Assembly (NCBI RefSeq): GCF_000142905.1 | Contig: NW_013657615.1 | Coordinates: 128,354 to 192,353, forward strand | Source: Thecamonas trahens ATCC 50062 | Lineage: Eukaryota > Apusozoa > Apusomonadida > Apusomonadidae | Direction of reading: 5' to 3' | Length of the DNA stretch: 64,000 bases | Shown here: positions 1 to 9,313 of the stretch, piece after piece | How the letters are laid out: every line of letters begins with the position of its first letter | Numbering within the stretch: the stretch's first letter is position 1 | Program-made: the position numbers and the translations under genes | The notes under the pieces: generated by a model | Told to the model about the DNA's origin: nothing | Database searches by the model: none | What the model saw: only the letters and a program-made list of their open reading frames with translations

Positions 1-120
1 GGGGAGGAGGGGGGAGGGAGGGGGATGGTGGCACGGTGCTGTACTTATGTCCTTCTTTCTCTCTCTGTGGATGGTGTGTGTTCGGGCGGGCGGTGGGGTG
101 GGGGCGGTGGGGGCGGTGGG

Positions 121-150
121 GGGGGGGGTGGGGGGGGGGGGGGGGGGGGG
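121..150. repeat. Poly-G tract
   Basis: An almost pure G run (one T) lies just upstream of the CH-domain start codon. It may lie in a 5' UTR or intron. Such tracts recur through the window and are prone to sequencing-length error. Confidence 0.8.
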
Positions 151-178
151 CGGGACAGTGGTCCGTGAGGTCCACCCC

Positions 179-1666
179 ATGGCCATGCGGTCAAAGGAGA
201 TGCGCGAGCTGACGACCAATCTACTGGCGTGGATGTCGACGTACACTCGGCGTAGGGATAACAATGCTATTCGGGATCCGGCAACAGACTGCTCAAACGG
301 TGTGCTGATGTTCTGGCTGCTGGAAGAGCTGACCGGTGCTCAGATCGCGAGGTACAACCCAGAGGCTCTGTCGGACCGTGCACAGCTGGAAAACCTCTCG
401 GTCTTGTGTCTCGCGCTGCAGCGGCTGGACGTACAGCCAGTGGGCGACGGTGGATGGACACCGATGCTGTTGTACGAGGGCAACACCATTGCGTGGTGGT
501 CTCTCTGCGTCTCGCTCGCGCTGCGGTTCAACTGCGACCGAGTCATCCGCCCCTCGGTCTTCCTCGCCACCAAGCTGCTGCAGTATCGCGAGAAGGAGTC
601 GATGCCGTATGTGGAGAAGACGGTCCGCACCATTCTTACGCCGAGCCAAGAAGAGATGGACGCCATCCGCACCGAGTACGGCCGCAAGTACGGGTTTGCC
701 GTCGCCCAGCCACTCAAGAGCTACGACAACGCCAGTCACATCGAGCTTGTGGCGTGGATCAACTCGTACCTCTCGCAGCGCGGGCTCTCTGTATCGGCGT
801 CGGAGCCGCGCCTGTTTGGCGAGGGCATCAAGTTTCTCGCCCTGCTCGAGGTCCTCACTGGCATGACCGTGGAGCAGGTACTTGGAGAGGCAACCATCGA
901 CCCGGTGAATAGCGAGACCGACGCACGGGCCAACATCGATATGGCCTTTGCGTTTATGGAGAACCTCGGCATCGACCATCACAACACAGAGACCGACGAC
1001 ATCCTGGACGCCGCACTGCAGCCGGTCCTCCGCCTCGTGGACTCGCTCCGTGCCTTTGACTTTTCCGCCATTCAGGCCTCGGCGCTCGACGCTGTCACAG
1101 CGCTCCACGAGGACGACTCGTTTGTCGATTCGCAGCGCGCTGCCATCCAGGCCCAGATGGCCGCCGCCGGTGGCACCGCCGGCCCGGCCGCCACCATTGC
1201 CACCGCCGCTGCTGCCATCGCCGACGACCACGACCGGCCCGACGACGCTCCACCCATGTACGCAGACATGGAGGATCCCAACGCCGACTTTCCGCCCGAC
1301 GTCTTCGACAAGCTCTTTGCCGCAGATGTCTCCAAGCTCAACTCGGTCAAGCAGTCGATGCTCGCCTTTGTCAACTCGCATCTCGCTGCCGTCTCGGTCA
1401 CCGTCTTGGACCTCACCACCGACTTTACAGACGGCGTTCTTCTCATCGCCCTCGTCTCCATCCTCAACAACGCGTACATCGAGCCAAAGTTCTACCACCT
1501 CTCGCCAAAGTCGCAGGCCGAGAAGATCGACAACCTCAAGTTCCTCATCGCCCGCGTCCTCGAGCTCGGCGTGGACATTCCGCAAGTCTCCTCCACCAAG
1601 CTCCTCTCCGGCGACCTCAAGACCATCCTCCGTCTCCTCTATGTCCTCCACCGCAAGTACCGATGA
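179..1666 (+). CDS. Calponin-homology (CH) domain protein, parvin/fimbrin-like
   Basis: Predicted actin-binding or cytoskeletal adaptor of 495 residues. Three CH-like modules are visible: about residues 10-115, 185-290 (begins SHIELVAWINSYLSQRGL) and 385-494. The last ends in LKTILRLLYVLHRKYR, very like the end of the second CH domain of parvins, which bind integrin-linked kinase and paxillin. A low-complexity Ala-rich linker (about residues 325-350) separates the second and third modules. I start at 179 (MAMRSKEMREL) because the open frame upstream to 47 is only a G-rich run that translates as poly-Gly. A 5' exon outside the window is possible. The CH fold is well supported. The parvin assignment rests only on the C-terminal domain, and a fimbrin-related protein is the alternative. 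Confidence 0.75.
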   Translation: MAMRSKEMRELTTNLLAWMSTYTRRRDNNAIRDPATDCSNGVLMFWLLEELTGAQIARYNPEALSDRAQLENLSVLCLALQRLDVQPVGDGGWTPMLLYEGNTIAWWSLCVSLALRFNCDRVIRPSVFLATKLLQYREKESMPYVEKTVRTILTPSQEEMDAIRTEYGRKYGFAVAQPLKSYDNASHIELVAWINSYLSQRGLSVSASEPRLFGEGIKFLALLEVLTGMTVEQVLGEATIDPVNSETDARANIDMAFAFMENLGIDHHNTETDDILDAALQPVLRLVDSLRAFDFSAIQASALDAVTALHEDDSFVDSQRAAIQAQMAAAGGTAGPAATIATAAAAIADDHDRPDDAPPMYADMEDPNADFPPDVFDKLFAADVSKLNSVKQSMLAFVNSHLAAVSVTVLDLTTDFTDGVLLIALVSILNNAYIEPKFYHLSPKSQAEKIDNLKFLIARVLELGVDIPQVSSTKLLSGDLKTILRLLYVLHRKYR

Positions 1667-1799
1667 GTACGAGTAACAATGCGTGGTAGCCATCGCCTCC
1701 CTCTCGACTCGCATCACCGCCCGCCCGGTAGCCAGCCAGCCAGCTAGCCGACAGGTAGCCAGCCAGAGCCGAAGCCTGAGCCACGCCACTCCGCACCCC

Positions 1800-1812
1800 C
1801 CCCCCACACCCA

Positions 1813-1889
<77 letters not shown>

Positions 1890-1898
1890 ACGCATACC
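1800..1898 (+). repeat. (CA)n microsatellite in the 5' leader of the PPP1R21 homologue
   Basis: A C-run and an imperfect CA repeat of about 90 bases (interrupted by TA) end immediately before the ATG at 1899. Because it keeps an open frame it would add a His/Thr-rich N-terminus if an upstream ATG were used. Homology begins only after the ATG at 1899, so it is treated as untranslated leader. Confidence 0.85.
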
Positions 1899-4346
1899 AT
1901 GTCCACCCCGACCGAGGAGGGGGGCAGCATGGAGAGCAAGTACAAGCGACTTGTTGCCGAGTACGCGCGGGTCAAGGGCCACAACGCGGTGCTGAAGAAG
2001 GCTGTGGTGGAGGAACAGGAGAACTCGGCGAGGCTCTCTGGTGCACTCAATCTCCTTCGGCAGAAGAACAGGAGTTTATTGAAGGACAACGATGTGCTGG
2101 CATTCAACAACAAGCGCTTGACACAACGTGTTGCTGTCCTCACCGCAGACACAGCCATCGCTCCATCTTTGTCATCATCGCTTCCGTCCTCGTCATCGTC
2201 CTCGTCCCATCCTGCTGGATCCGCTACTCAGGGTCTGGCCATCTCCTCGCCATCGAGGAGATCCCGCAATGGCTCATCGTCCGGAAAGTCGTCAGGACTC
2301 GCCTCGTGGTGGTCCGGCTCGTCGGCAAAGCAGGTCCGTATCGATGAGCTGGAGGCGCATGTTCACGTGCTGGAGGAGCAACTGGCTCACGCCATTGCCC
2401 AGGCCGAAGTCTTTGGCTCGGAGAAGTTTGAGGCTCAGCGGGCGCATGCCGAGGAGGTGGCGACGCTCAACGGCCATGTCAAGGCTCTGGAGGCCTCGCT
2501 GGTGGCAAAGTCGGACGAGCTGACCGCAGCGGCGGTGGCGGCCGACGACGCCGCTGCGGACGCGCAGGCCAAGATCGAGACCCTCGAGTCGGCACTCGCC
2601 GCAGTCACAGCCTCGTACGAAGCAACGCTTGCCAAGCTCGCCTCGCTACAGGGTGAGGTCTCGACCTCGCTTCGCAAGCTCAACGACTCTCACTTTGGCG
2701 GCGTCGCCCCGTTTTACTACCCGCTCCTCTCCGAGTCCGAGTCGGACACGTCGGGCCTAGCGCCGCCAGCGTCGCCGATTCCACATGCCCGCGATGGCTC
2801 CGAGGCCCCGGACTCGCCGCTGGACCTCCGCCTCCTCCTCGCCCGCTCCGCCGCCGCTGTCGCCGCCGGCGCCAGCCACAGCCTCTCGCTACCCGAGCTG
2901 GAGGACGCTGTCGACTCGCTGGTCTCGGGCCTCGAGTCGTCATTTATGGCATTCCAAGCCTCGGCCATCGCCCTCGCCACCCCCGACCGAACAGCCGTGC
3001 GCGAGAGGGCCGGCAGTGCCGCCCCGCAAGCCGCCGAGCCTCGCCAGGCTCTCACCTTTGCAGACGACTCGCTCCTCGCCTCGGCCGCCAAACCCGTGCG
3101 GGCAAGCGCTCCGCTCTCGCCGCTCGAGTGCCAGCGCGCGGTCCAGCACGCGTGCGAGCGCGGCGCCGCTCTTGCTCGCGCCCTTGGTCGTGCCATGCAG
3201 CTCCGGGCCGCCGGTCGCGGCGCTTCGCCCAAGCTCGCCACTCTTGCCGGCCAGTGCTTCACCACGCTCTCGGCCATTGCCGCCCAGCTCGGTGAGGCGA
3301 GCTCGTGGTCGGCCGACGACGCCGTCGAGCCTCAGACCGGCGCCCTAACAGGCACCGCGGTTTCCGCCGGTCGCGCACTTTCGGGCGCGTTCAAGAAGCT
3401 CCTCCCGTACATGCTCGCATACCTCCGGGTCGACCACCAGGTTGTCTCGGACGTCGCGCCCGAGCTCAAGGGTGTCAACAATGCGCTAGGCCCGCTGTTC
3501 GCCACTGTGGCGGCGGCCGTCGATGCGCTCGTCGCCGTGGACTCGGTCAGCAAGCTCGGGTACGCGTCCCACATCGAGCCGCTCGTCGGCGCCGTTGCCC
3601 AGCTTGAAGTCTGCCTCCGGCGCAACTATGAGATTCGCGACGCGGTCATCGCTCCTGCGCCAGACCTCTCGGCTGCCTGCGCAGACGTCCTCACCATCGG
3701 CAACGAGCTGCGCATGGCCCTCTCCCGCCTCGCCTTTACACCTCCTTCTCCCGGCTCAGAGGCTCCGCCGTCGTCGACGCTCCTCACGCCAGCTACGCCT
3801 GCTACGCCTGCTCCGCCGTCGACGCCGTCGAATCGCCCGCCGCGCCTTGCTGTGGCCTCGCCGCTCGTCGCCTCGCCGCTGGCCTCGCCCATGGTCCACT
3901 CAACGGTCCAGCGGTACATCGACTCGGACGCCGCCGACGTCATCGCCAAGCTCCAGCGCGCGCTGGCGGCAAAGACTGCTCAGCTCGAGGCCATTGTCCG
4001 CGAACGCGGGACAGTCGTTGTTCTCGACACAGCGGCGCCCGGCCCGCGCGACGAGACCAAGCTCCGCATGCGGCTACACTACGAGGACAAGGTGTCGTCG
4101 CTCGAGCGGCTGCTCACCGCCGCAGACGCCCGCGCCGGTGAGATGTATCAGGCCGCGCTCGCTGCCAAGCACGAGCTCAAAGACATGCAAGGCACGCTGG
4201 ACGAGACGTTGCACTCGGTCTCGGATCGGGACATCGCGCTCGCCGCCGCTCGCGATGAGCTCGAGACCACCCGTCGCAACTACGAGGAGCAGCTCAACAC
4301 GCTCACCAACCACATCTGCTCGCTCCAGGCTGCGCGCCGTCCGTAG
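1899..4346 (+). CDS. PPP1R21: PPP1R21 homologue (FERRY endosomal complex subunit)
   Basis: 815-residue coiled-coil protein. In animals PPP1R21 is a core subunit of the FERRY complex, a Rab5 effector that links mRNA and ribosomes to early endosomes. Two diagnostic ends are present. The N-terminal KLRAQ-type coiled coil reads YKRLVAEYARVKGHNAVLKK then VVEEQENSARL. The C-terminal element reads DELETTRRNYEEQLNTL followed by TNHICSL, matching the TTKRSYEDQ motif of the human protein. Between them are Ser-rich linkers, further coiled coil and a helical Ala-rich middle. The start at 1899 is chosen because similarity begins a few residues after it and a CA microsatellite precedes it. Length is close to the human protein (about 780). 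The overlapping antisense open frame is a composition shadow. Confidence 0.88.
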   Translation: MSTPTEEGGSMESKYKRLVAEYARVKGHNAVLKKAVVEEQENSARLSGALNLLRQKNRSLLKDNDVLAFNNKRLTQRVAVLTADTAIAPSLSSSLPSSSSSSSHPAGSATQGLAISSPSRRSRNGSSSGKSSGLASWWSGSSAKQVRIDELEAHVHVLEEQLAHAIAQAEVFGSEKFEAQRAHAEEVATLNGHVKALEASLVAKSDELTAAAVAADDAAADAQAKIETLESALAAVTASYEATLAKLASLQGEVSTSLRKLNDSHFGGVAPFYYPLLSESESDTSGLAPPASPIPHARDGSEAPDSPLDLRLLLARSAAAVAAGASHSLSLPELEDAVDSLVSGLESSFMAFQASAIALATPDRTAVRERAGSAAPQAAEPRQALTFADDSLLASAAKPVRASAPLSPLECQRAVQHACERGAALARALGRAMQLRAAGRGASPKLATLAGQCFTTLSAIAAQLGEASSWSADDAVEPQTGALTGTAVSAGRALSGAFKKLLPYMLAYLRVDHQVVSDVAPELKGVNNALGPLFATVAAAVDALVAVDSVSKLGYASHIEPLVGAVAQLEVCLRRNYEIRDAVIAPAPDLSAACADVLTIGNELRMALSRLAFTPPSPGSEAPPSSTLLTPATPATPAPPSTPSNRPPRLAVASPLVASPLASPMVHSTVQRYIDSDAADVIAKLQRALAAKTAQLEAIVRERGTVVVLDTAAPGPRDETKLRMRLHYEDKVSSLERLLTAADARAGEMYQAALAAKHELKDMQGTLDETLHSVSDRDIALAAARDELETTRRNYEEQLNTLTNHICSLQAARRP

Positions 4347-4359
4347 GCCCCGATGCCAG

Positions 4360-4890
4360 TCACAGCGATGCCTTGATCTGCGCCGACGATGCGCACCATT
4401 GCAGCCAGCCGCCGAGCAGGCGCCGCGGCGAGTACATGAGGGCAGCCTTGGCCGAGTGAAACGGGCCGACAAAGACGTGGAGGTGGAGGTGATTGATCGA
4501 GTTGAATGGAGGGACGTGGAAGACGGTGTACACGTCGGAGCTTGTGAGTTCGTAGCCAGCCTCGCGCAGCAACTCCTTCCCAACCTCCTCCATGTGGCTC
4601 ACCAGCCCGGAGCCGTCGTCGACCGCGGCCAGATCGTTGACCGTCCCCACGTGCTCGAGCGGAACAATGAGCATGTGCTCGGTCGCTTCGGGAGATCGCG
4701 GATAAAAGACCGCCACGCGATGATCTCTGAAAAAGATCGGCGTCAGCTCGTCGCCGTCGAAATTCCGAAATGCTCGGCAGTGCTCGCGCGAGGCCACGTT
4801 GTCCTGGTGGACAAAGTTGCAGAAGAGGCAGTCTTCGATGGTTCCGTCAGCCGACCTGCGGACGCCCTTGGTGGAGAGCATGTGGCCCAT
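4360..4890 (-). CDS. HIT-family nucleotide hydrolase, HINT3-like
   Basis: 176-residue histidine-triad protein. The catalytic motif HLHLHVF and the preceding FHVPPFNSIN closely match HINT3, whose relatives hydrolyse nucleoside phosphoramidates and adenylates. An N-terminal CLFC pair fits the zinc-binding Cys of this group. The start at 4890 (MGHMLSTK) is preferred over an upstream ATG at 4977 because the extra residues resemble leader sequence. It is transcribed towards the PPP1R21 homologue and the two stops are 13 bases apart. Family is certain; subfamily is likely. Confidence 0.82.
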   Translation of the reverse strand: MGHMLSTKGVRRSADGTIEDCLFCNFVHQDNVASREHCRAFRNFDGDELTPIFFRDHRVAVFYPRSPEATEHMLIVPLEHVGTVNDLAAVDDGSGLVSHMEEVGKELLREAGYELTSSDVYTVFHVPPFNSINHLHLHVFVGPFHSAKAALMYSPRRLLGGWLQWCASSAQIKASL

Positions 4891-5049
4891 GGTGGTGTGG
4901 CTTTCGGGAGGCTGGCGAAAGGTGCGAGGGAGGAGAGGCGTGCTGTTGCCGCGAAGCGTGAGCCGTCCTGACCTCACTGCAGGTGTGGGCGATGACGATT
5001 CGGGGGAGCGGGGACGCGCGGCAGGATAGGTGACAACACCATGATGAGA

Positions 5050-5070
5050 GGGGGGGGGGGGGGGGGGGGG
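5050..5070. repeat. Poly-G tract (21 G)
   Basis: Uninterrupted G run between the HIT gene and the 22-bp minisatellite. Confidence 0.95.
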
Positions 5071-5087
5071 ATCGAGCGCAAGGGCAG

Positions 5088-5590
5088 CTGATCACCATCA
5101 TGGCTGTGGCTGATCACCATCATGGCTGTAACTGATCACCATCATGGCTGTACATGATCATCGTAGGAGACAGCTATGGCTGTGGCTGATCACCATCATG
5201 GCTGTGGCTGATCACCATCATGGCTGTGGCTGATCACCATCATGGCTGTGGCTGATCACCATCATGGCTGTGGCTGATCACCATCATGGCTGTGGCTGAT
5301 CACCATCATGGCTGTGGCTGATCACCATCATGGCTGTGGCTGATCACCATCATGGCTGTAACTGATCACCATCATGGCTGTACATGATCATCGTAGGAGA
5401 CAGCTATGGCTGTGGCTGATCACCATCATGGCTGTGGCTGATCACCATCATGGCTGTGGCTGATCACCATCATGGCTGTGGTTGATCACCATCATGGCTG
5501 TACATCATCACCATCATGGCTGTACATGATCATCGTAGGAGACAGCTATGGCTGTACCTGATCATCGCCACGGCTGTGCCTGATCATCCC
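5088..5590 (+). repeat. 22-bp minisatellite with higher-order structure
   Basis: Tandem copies of a 22-base unit (TGATCACCATCATGGCTGTG plus GC), more than 15 copies, fill the spacer between the divergent HIT and TMTC genes. A variant block containing GATCATCGTAGGAGACAGC recurs three times (near 5156, 5386 and 5528), so the array has a higher-order period. No gene is seen in 4891-5716. Confidence 0.9.
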
Positions 5591-5716
5591 CATCCCCATC
5601 CCCATCTCTCCAACTATCACCCTCACATCGTCGGCACAGACAAGCGAGAGACGCCAAGCGAGGTCGAGCGGTCCACACTCATCGCCAGCTAGAGGCCAGG
5701 CCCCGAGGGGGAAGAC

Positions 5717-7708
5717 ATGCGCTGGTCGAGCCAAAAATGGAGTCCGGCGGAGGTGGCGGCGGTCATGGCGATGGCGGTGGTGGTGGTCACCTGTGCTGCG
5801 GTGGTGTGGTGGCCAGCAGCAGACGGCTCGTTCACCTTTGATGACAACTCGGCCATTGTCCACTCGCCGGTCCTTGGCAGCATGCGCAAGCCGCAAACCT
5901 CGGCCATATATGCCTCTCGATTTGATGCATGGCGCGCCATCGGCTACACAGACTTTTGGGGCTCTCGCATGGACCATCCCTCATCTCATCGCTCCTATCG
6001 GCCGATCACCGTCGCCTCTTTTGCCCTGCAAACTCTCGCCGATCCCGCGCATCTCCCCAACCCGCGGCCCTTCCTCATCGCCAACATTGCCCTGCATCTG
6101 GCTGCTTCGCTCCTGGCTGGCGTTGCCCTCGCCGCTACGCTTGGTGAGCTCGTTGCCTTCCATCCGGACGACCGCGCATGGATCCCTCATCTTGCAGCCG
6201 CCGTTGCCCTCGTCTTTGCCCTGCACCCGCTCCACACCGAGGCCGTTGCCTCGGTCGTCGGCCGCGCCGAGAGTCTGGCGGCGATCGGTATGTTTGGCTC
6301 AGCGACTGCCGCCACTGCTCATCGCCACAGCCTCGCCATCGGTCTCGGCCTCGCCGGCGCACTCGCCAAGGAGTCGGGCGTGATGGTCCTGGCCCTCAAC
6401 GCTGCGCTCGCGCTGTGGCGTCGTGAGCGATGGCTATCCATCGCTGCTCATATTGCAGCGGCAGCAGCCATGGTTGTGCTCACCCGAGTGGTGTTGCCGG
6501 GGAGCGCCGCCCGCGAGCACGGCCTGCTTGCCGGGCCTCCGCTGGCGTTCATCGACAACCCGATCGCCTTTGAATCGTCGGTCATCCGGCGGACACTGTC
6601 GTACATGTATATCCATGCGCGCTACTTGGCGCTGATGGTCGCACCGGTCACGCTCTCAGCCGACTACTCGTACAACGTAATTCCGCCGGTGGCTCCAACC
6701 GAGGCGCGAGCGGCGGTGGGTGTGGCCGTCTATGCCGCGCTTGCCGCGATGTCGGCGTGGGTGCTGGTCCTTGTCCTTCCGCGCCGTCGCTTGTCAATCG
6801 CCGACGCGGGACTCGTCGTTGGTCTTGGGTGGCTCGTTGTCCCGTTTCTGCCCGCGTCGTCGGCGGTGGCCACCCTAGCGACGGTCATCGGGGAGCGACT
6901 GGCATACACGCCGCTTGCCGGGTTTCTTCTCCTTGCAGCCTCTGTAGCGCTCCGACTGCGGCGGTCGCCGATCATGCTCTGGACGCTGGTCGTCGTTGCG
7001 GTGGCGCTATGCGTGCCGCGGACACGGACCCGCATCGCCGACTGGCGCGACAATCGTGCCGTTTTCAGCTCGGTCGTCCGCGAGTATCCCGCCGCCGCCA
7101 AGGCGCTGCTCTCACTCGGCGTGGTCGAGGTGCAGGCTGGCAATCGCACCGCAGCGCGCCCACTGTTCGAAGCAGCCATCAAGGTCTATGCCAACTACTC
7201 GGAGGCCCACTACTGCCTCGGCAAGCTTGCGCTGGAGCTCGGCGACGTCGCTATTGGTCAGCGTCATCTCGAGCGCGCGCTGGCCATCGAGCGGACCCAC
7301 GCCGGTGCGCTCTTCGAGTACGGCACCATGCTGGCCGGCCAGGCGCAGAGCGCCATGACGAGCGCGCCCGCGCGCGGCAAGGAGCTCCTGGAGCAAGCCA
7401 AGACCGTGCTCCGCCGTGCCATCAAGGCCCGGCCGTCGCTCGCCGACGGGTACGTCAACCTCGCGACGGCCGAGCTCCTTGGAGGCGATGCTGCCGCCGC
7501 CGTTCCGCTCTACCGTCAGGCCCTTGTCCGCGATCCGCTCTCTGTCTCTGCCCACGTTCATCTCGCTCTTGCGCTCGTCTCGCTCCCGGCCAACGATGCT
7601 GCCGAGGCCTGCACACTCGCGGCGTCGATCCCTCGTCTCCCTGGCTGGTCGTTCTCGCGGCGGCTGTACGAAGCGTCCTACCAGGTAGTCGTTGCCCGCT
7701 GTGGGTAG
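5717..7708 (+). CDS. TMTC-family protein O-mannosyltransferase
   Basis: 663-residue multi-pass ER membrane protein with C-terminal TPRs. TMTC1-4 transfer O-linked mannose to cadherin-type domains. Family hallmarks in order: TFDDNSAIVHSP after the first membrane helix (the acidic loop of GT-C enzymes), SHRSYRPITVASF, and ALHPLHTEAVASVVGRAESL. The DUF1736-like segment follows at about residue 280 (NPIAFESSVIRRTLSYMYIH, then LSADYSYNVIPPV). About five or six TPRs fill residues 455-655. It has fewer TPRs than the animal enzymes. Single exon. The 22-bp minisatellite lies just upstream and may affect its promoter. Confidence 0.88.
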   Translation: MRWSSQKWSPAEVAAVMAMAVVVVTCAAVVWWPAADGSFTFDDNSAIVHSPVLGSMRKPQTSAIYASRFDAWRAIGYTDFWGSRMDHPSSHRSYRPITVASFALQTLADPAHLPNPRPFLIANIALHLAASLLAGVALAATLGELVAFHPDDRAWIPHLAAAVALVFALHPLHTEAVASVVGRAESLAAIGMFGSATAATAHRHSLAIGLGLAGALAKESGVMVLALNAALALWRRERWLSIAAHIAAAAAMVVLTRVVLPGSAAREHGLLAGPPLAFIDNPIAFESSVIRRTLSYMYIHARYLALMVAPVTLSADYSYNVIPPVAPTEARAAVGVAVYAALAAMSAWVLVLVLPRRRLSIADAGLVVGLGWLVVPFLPASSAVATLATVIGERLAYTPLAGFLLLAASVALRLRRSPIMLWTLVVVAVALCVPRTRTRIADWRDNRAVFSSVVREYPAAAKALLSLGVVEVQAGNRTAARPLFEAAIKVYANYSEAHYCLGKLALELGDVAIGQRHLERALAIERTHAGALFEYGTMLAGQAQSAMTSAPARGKELLEQAKTVLRRAIKARPSLADGYVNLATAELLGGDAAAAVPLYRQALVRDPLSVSAHVHLALALVSLPANDAAEACTLAASIPRLPGWSFSRRLYEASYQVVVARCG

Positions 7709-7732
7709 TTTACAGTAAGCAGCAAGCTGCCA

Positions 7733-9061
7733 TCACACAATCCCCGAGTCCGAGCCCGAGCCCGAGCCCGAACCCGAGCCCGACTTTGACCTCGACGCGA
7801 TCGAGTCCGCTGCAGATGCCGAGGTCGAACCCGACGGCGCCGCCGGCGGCGTGATGACGCCCGAGCCGACCGGAGTCAGCCGCGCCACGTCGCCGCTCGA
7901 GCTCGCGCTCGAGTGAGCAACAACAACAGAGATAAAACGAGTGTGGACTTCTTGGGCTTGCAGCATGTACTCCCCGTACGACGGCGAGAACGAGTGGTAG
8001 GTGTCGGCAATGACGTCGCCAATGCAAAAGACGTCCAGAAACGCCGATCCGAGCCGCTGGCCGTAGTCGGGCGCGCAGCAGCAAATGCAGCGGCAGCAGC
8101 GGCAGAGCGTGCCCAGCTCCTCCGCCACCACCAGCGCCTCCTCGTCGTCGAGCTCCGAGTAGCCGCCCGAGCCAGCGCCAGCGCCAAGACCGGCGGCCGA
8201 GCCGTCGCCGTTCCCACGGTCGCTGCCGGCGCTAGCGCCGCCATCGCGAAACTCGGTGTAGGAAAAGGCGAACCAGTGGACAAAGGCAAAGAGCAGCATC
8301 TCGACGCAGAGGATAAAGTTGTCCCACGCCTCGGCATCCTCCTTGGGCACGGGCAGCAGCGCAACAGCGAGCGACTGCCAATAGGTGAGGAAGACGACCG
8401 ATTTGACGGCGACAAACTTGCGGATGGGGTGGTGCGGAGCAAGATGGAGGCGGGTGCCGAGGTAGAACAGATACAGTTCGTAGAGGGCGTATGTGAACGA
8501 GATGTTGTAGACAACAAGCAGGCCGGCCTGGTAGGCCGTGCTCTCGTAGTAGCCGAGGACTAGCATGGCGAGCGAGAGGGCGGCGCAGACGGGCTTGACA
8601 ATGACAAACTGGATGACGCCCTGCTTGCATGCACGGAGAAAGGTGGACGATCCAACATTGATGGGCTTGAGCCAGCAGAGTGGCCATGGATGGCGCATCT
8701 CTCCGGGACTCACCCGCATGGCAAGGACAATGGCCGAGTCACCGCCGCCGTAGCCAATCATGAGGTGGAGGAAGCAGTAGAGGACCCACGCCTCGTACAG
8801 GTCGCGAACAGTTGCAAAGTACAGGGCGTAGTTGGGATACAGCAGCGATAGCAACGATCCGAGGGCAAAGACAGGCACAATCAACAGAATGCGGACAGAG
8901 TATCGTTGCAGTGCCTTGTGTGTGTAGTGGTGGAGGTGAAGGAACGAATGGACGAGCGAGACCACAATGCCAAGCGCCGCAGCACACACCGCAATGCCCA
9001 CAGCCGTCGAGCTCCCGGCAAAGCTCTCCACCTCTTCTACGCTCACCCCTACACTCACCAT
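7733..9061 (-). CDS. TMEM184 / organic solute transporter alpha family membrane protein
   Basis: 442-residue seven-helix membrane protein of the Solute_trans_a (DUF300) family. The diagnostic stretch HLHHYTHKALQRYSVRILL is followed by VPVFALGSLLSLLYP. Later segments DLYEAWVLYCFLHLMIGYGG and FVIVKPVCAALSLAML also match TMEM184 proteins. The cytoplasmic tail is low-complexity, with a Gly/Ser run encoded by a GAGCCC-type hexanucleotide repeat at about 7745-7785. Members are linked to solute transport or endosomal function, but the substrate here cannot be told. It converges on the TMTC gene with a 24-base spacer. Confidence 0.87.
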   Translation of the reverse strand: MVSVGVSVEEVESFAGSSTAVGIAVCAAALGIVVSLVHSFLHLHHYTHKALQRYSVRILLIVPVFALGSLLSLLYPNYALYFATVRDLYEAWVLYCFLHLMIGYGGGDSAIVLAMRVSPGEMRHPWPLCWLKPINVGSSTFLRACKQGVIQFVIVKPVCAALSLAMLVLGYYESTAYQAGLLVVYNISFTYALYELYLFYLGTRLHLAPHHPIRKFVAVKSVVFLTYWQSLAVALLPVPKEDAEAWDNFILCVEMLLFAFVHWFAFSYTEFRDGGASAGSDRGNGDGSAAGLGAGAGSGGYSELDDEEALVVAEELGTLCRCCRCICCCAPDYGQRLGSAFLDVFCIGDVIADTYHSFSPSYGEYMLQAQEVHTRFISVVVAHSSASSSGDVARLTPVGSGVITPPAAPSGSTSASAADSIASRSKSGSGSGSGSGSDSGIV

Positions 9062-9313
9062 CTCTCTGTCCTGCGAGTCAGCTGTTGCCGGTCCCCCCCC
9101 CCCCCCTCTTCATGGCTGCCCGTCTTGCCTTCCCCGAGCGCGCCAGATCAGACCCATGCACCGTGATCACCCACGTTTTTGCCGTTTCCAGCTAAAAGCC
9201 GCGAAAACTCAACGATCACATTACCCTCCCGCCGCTGGCCTCTGCTTCCACCACACGCACACCCCGCTCACCACAGGCACCACTCGACGTCGAGCACGAC
9301 GCCCTGGCACTTT

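Noticed and set aside
293-2158. 621-codon minus-strand open frame opposite the CH-domain and PPP1R21 genes
   Set aside because: Composition shadow of GC-rich coding DNA, crossing a CA microsatellite as Cys/Val repeats. No domain and opposite to two well-supported genes.
5088-5590. CRISPR-like or satellite gene array
   Set aside because: Contiguous 22-base repeats without spacers and without a sustained reading frame.
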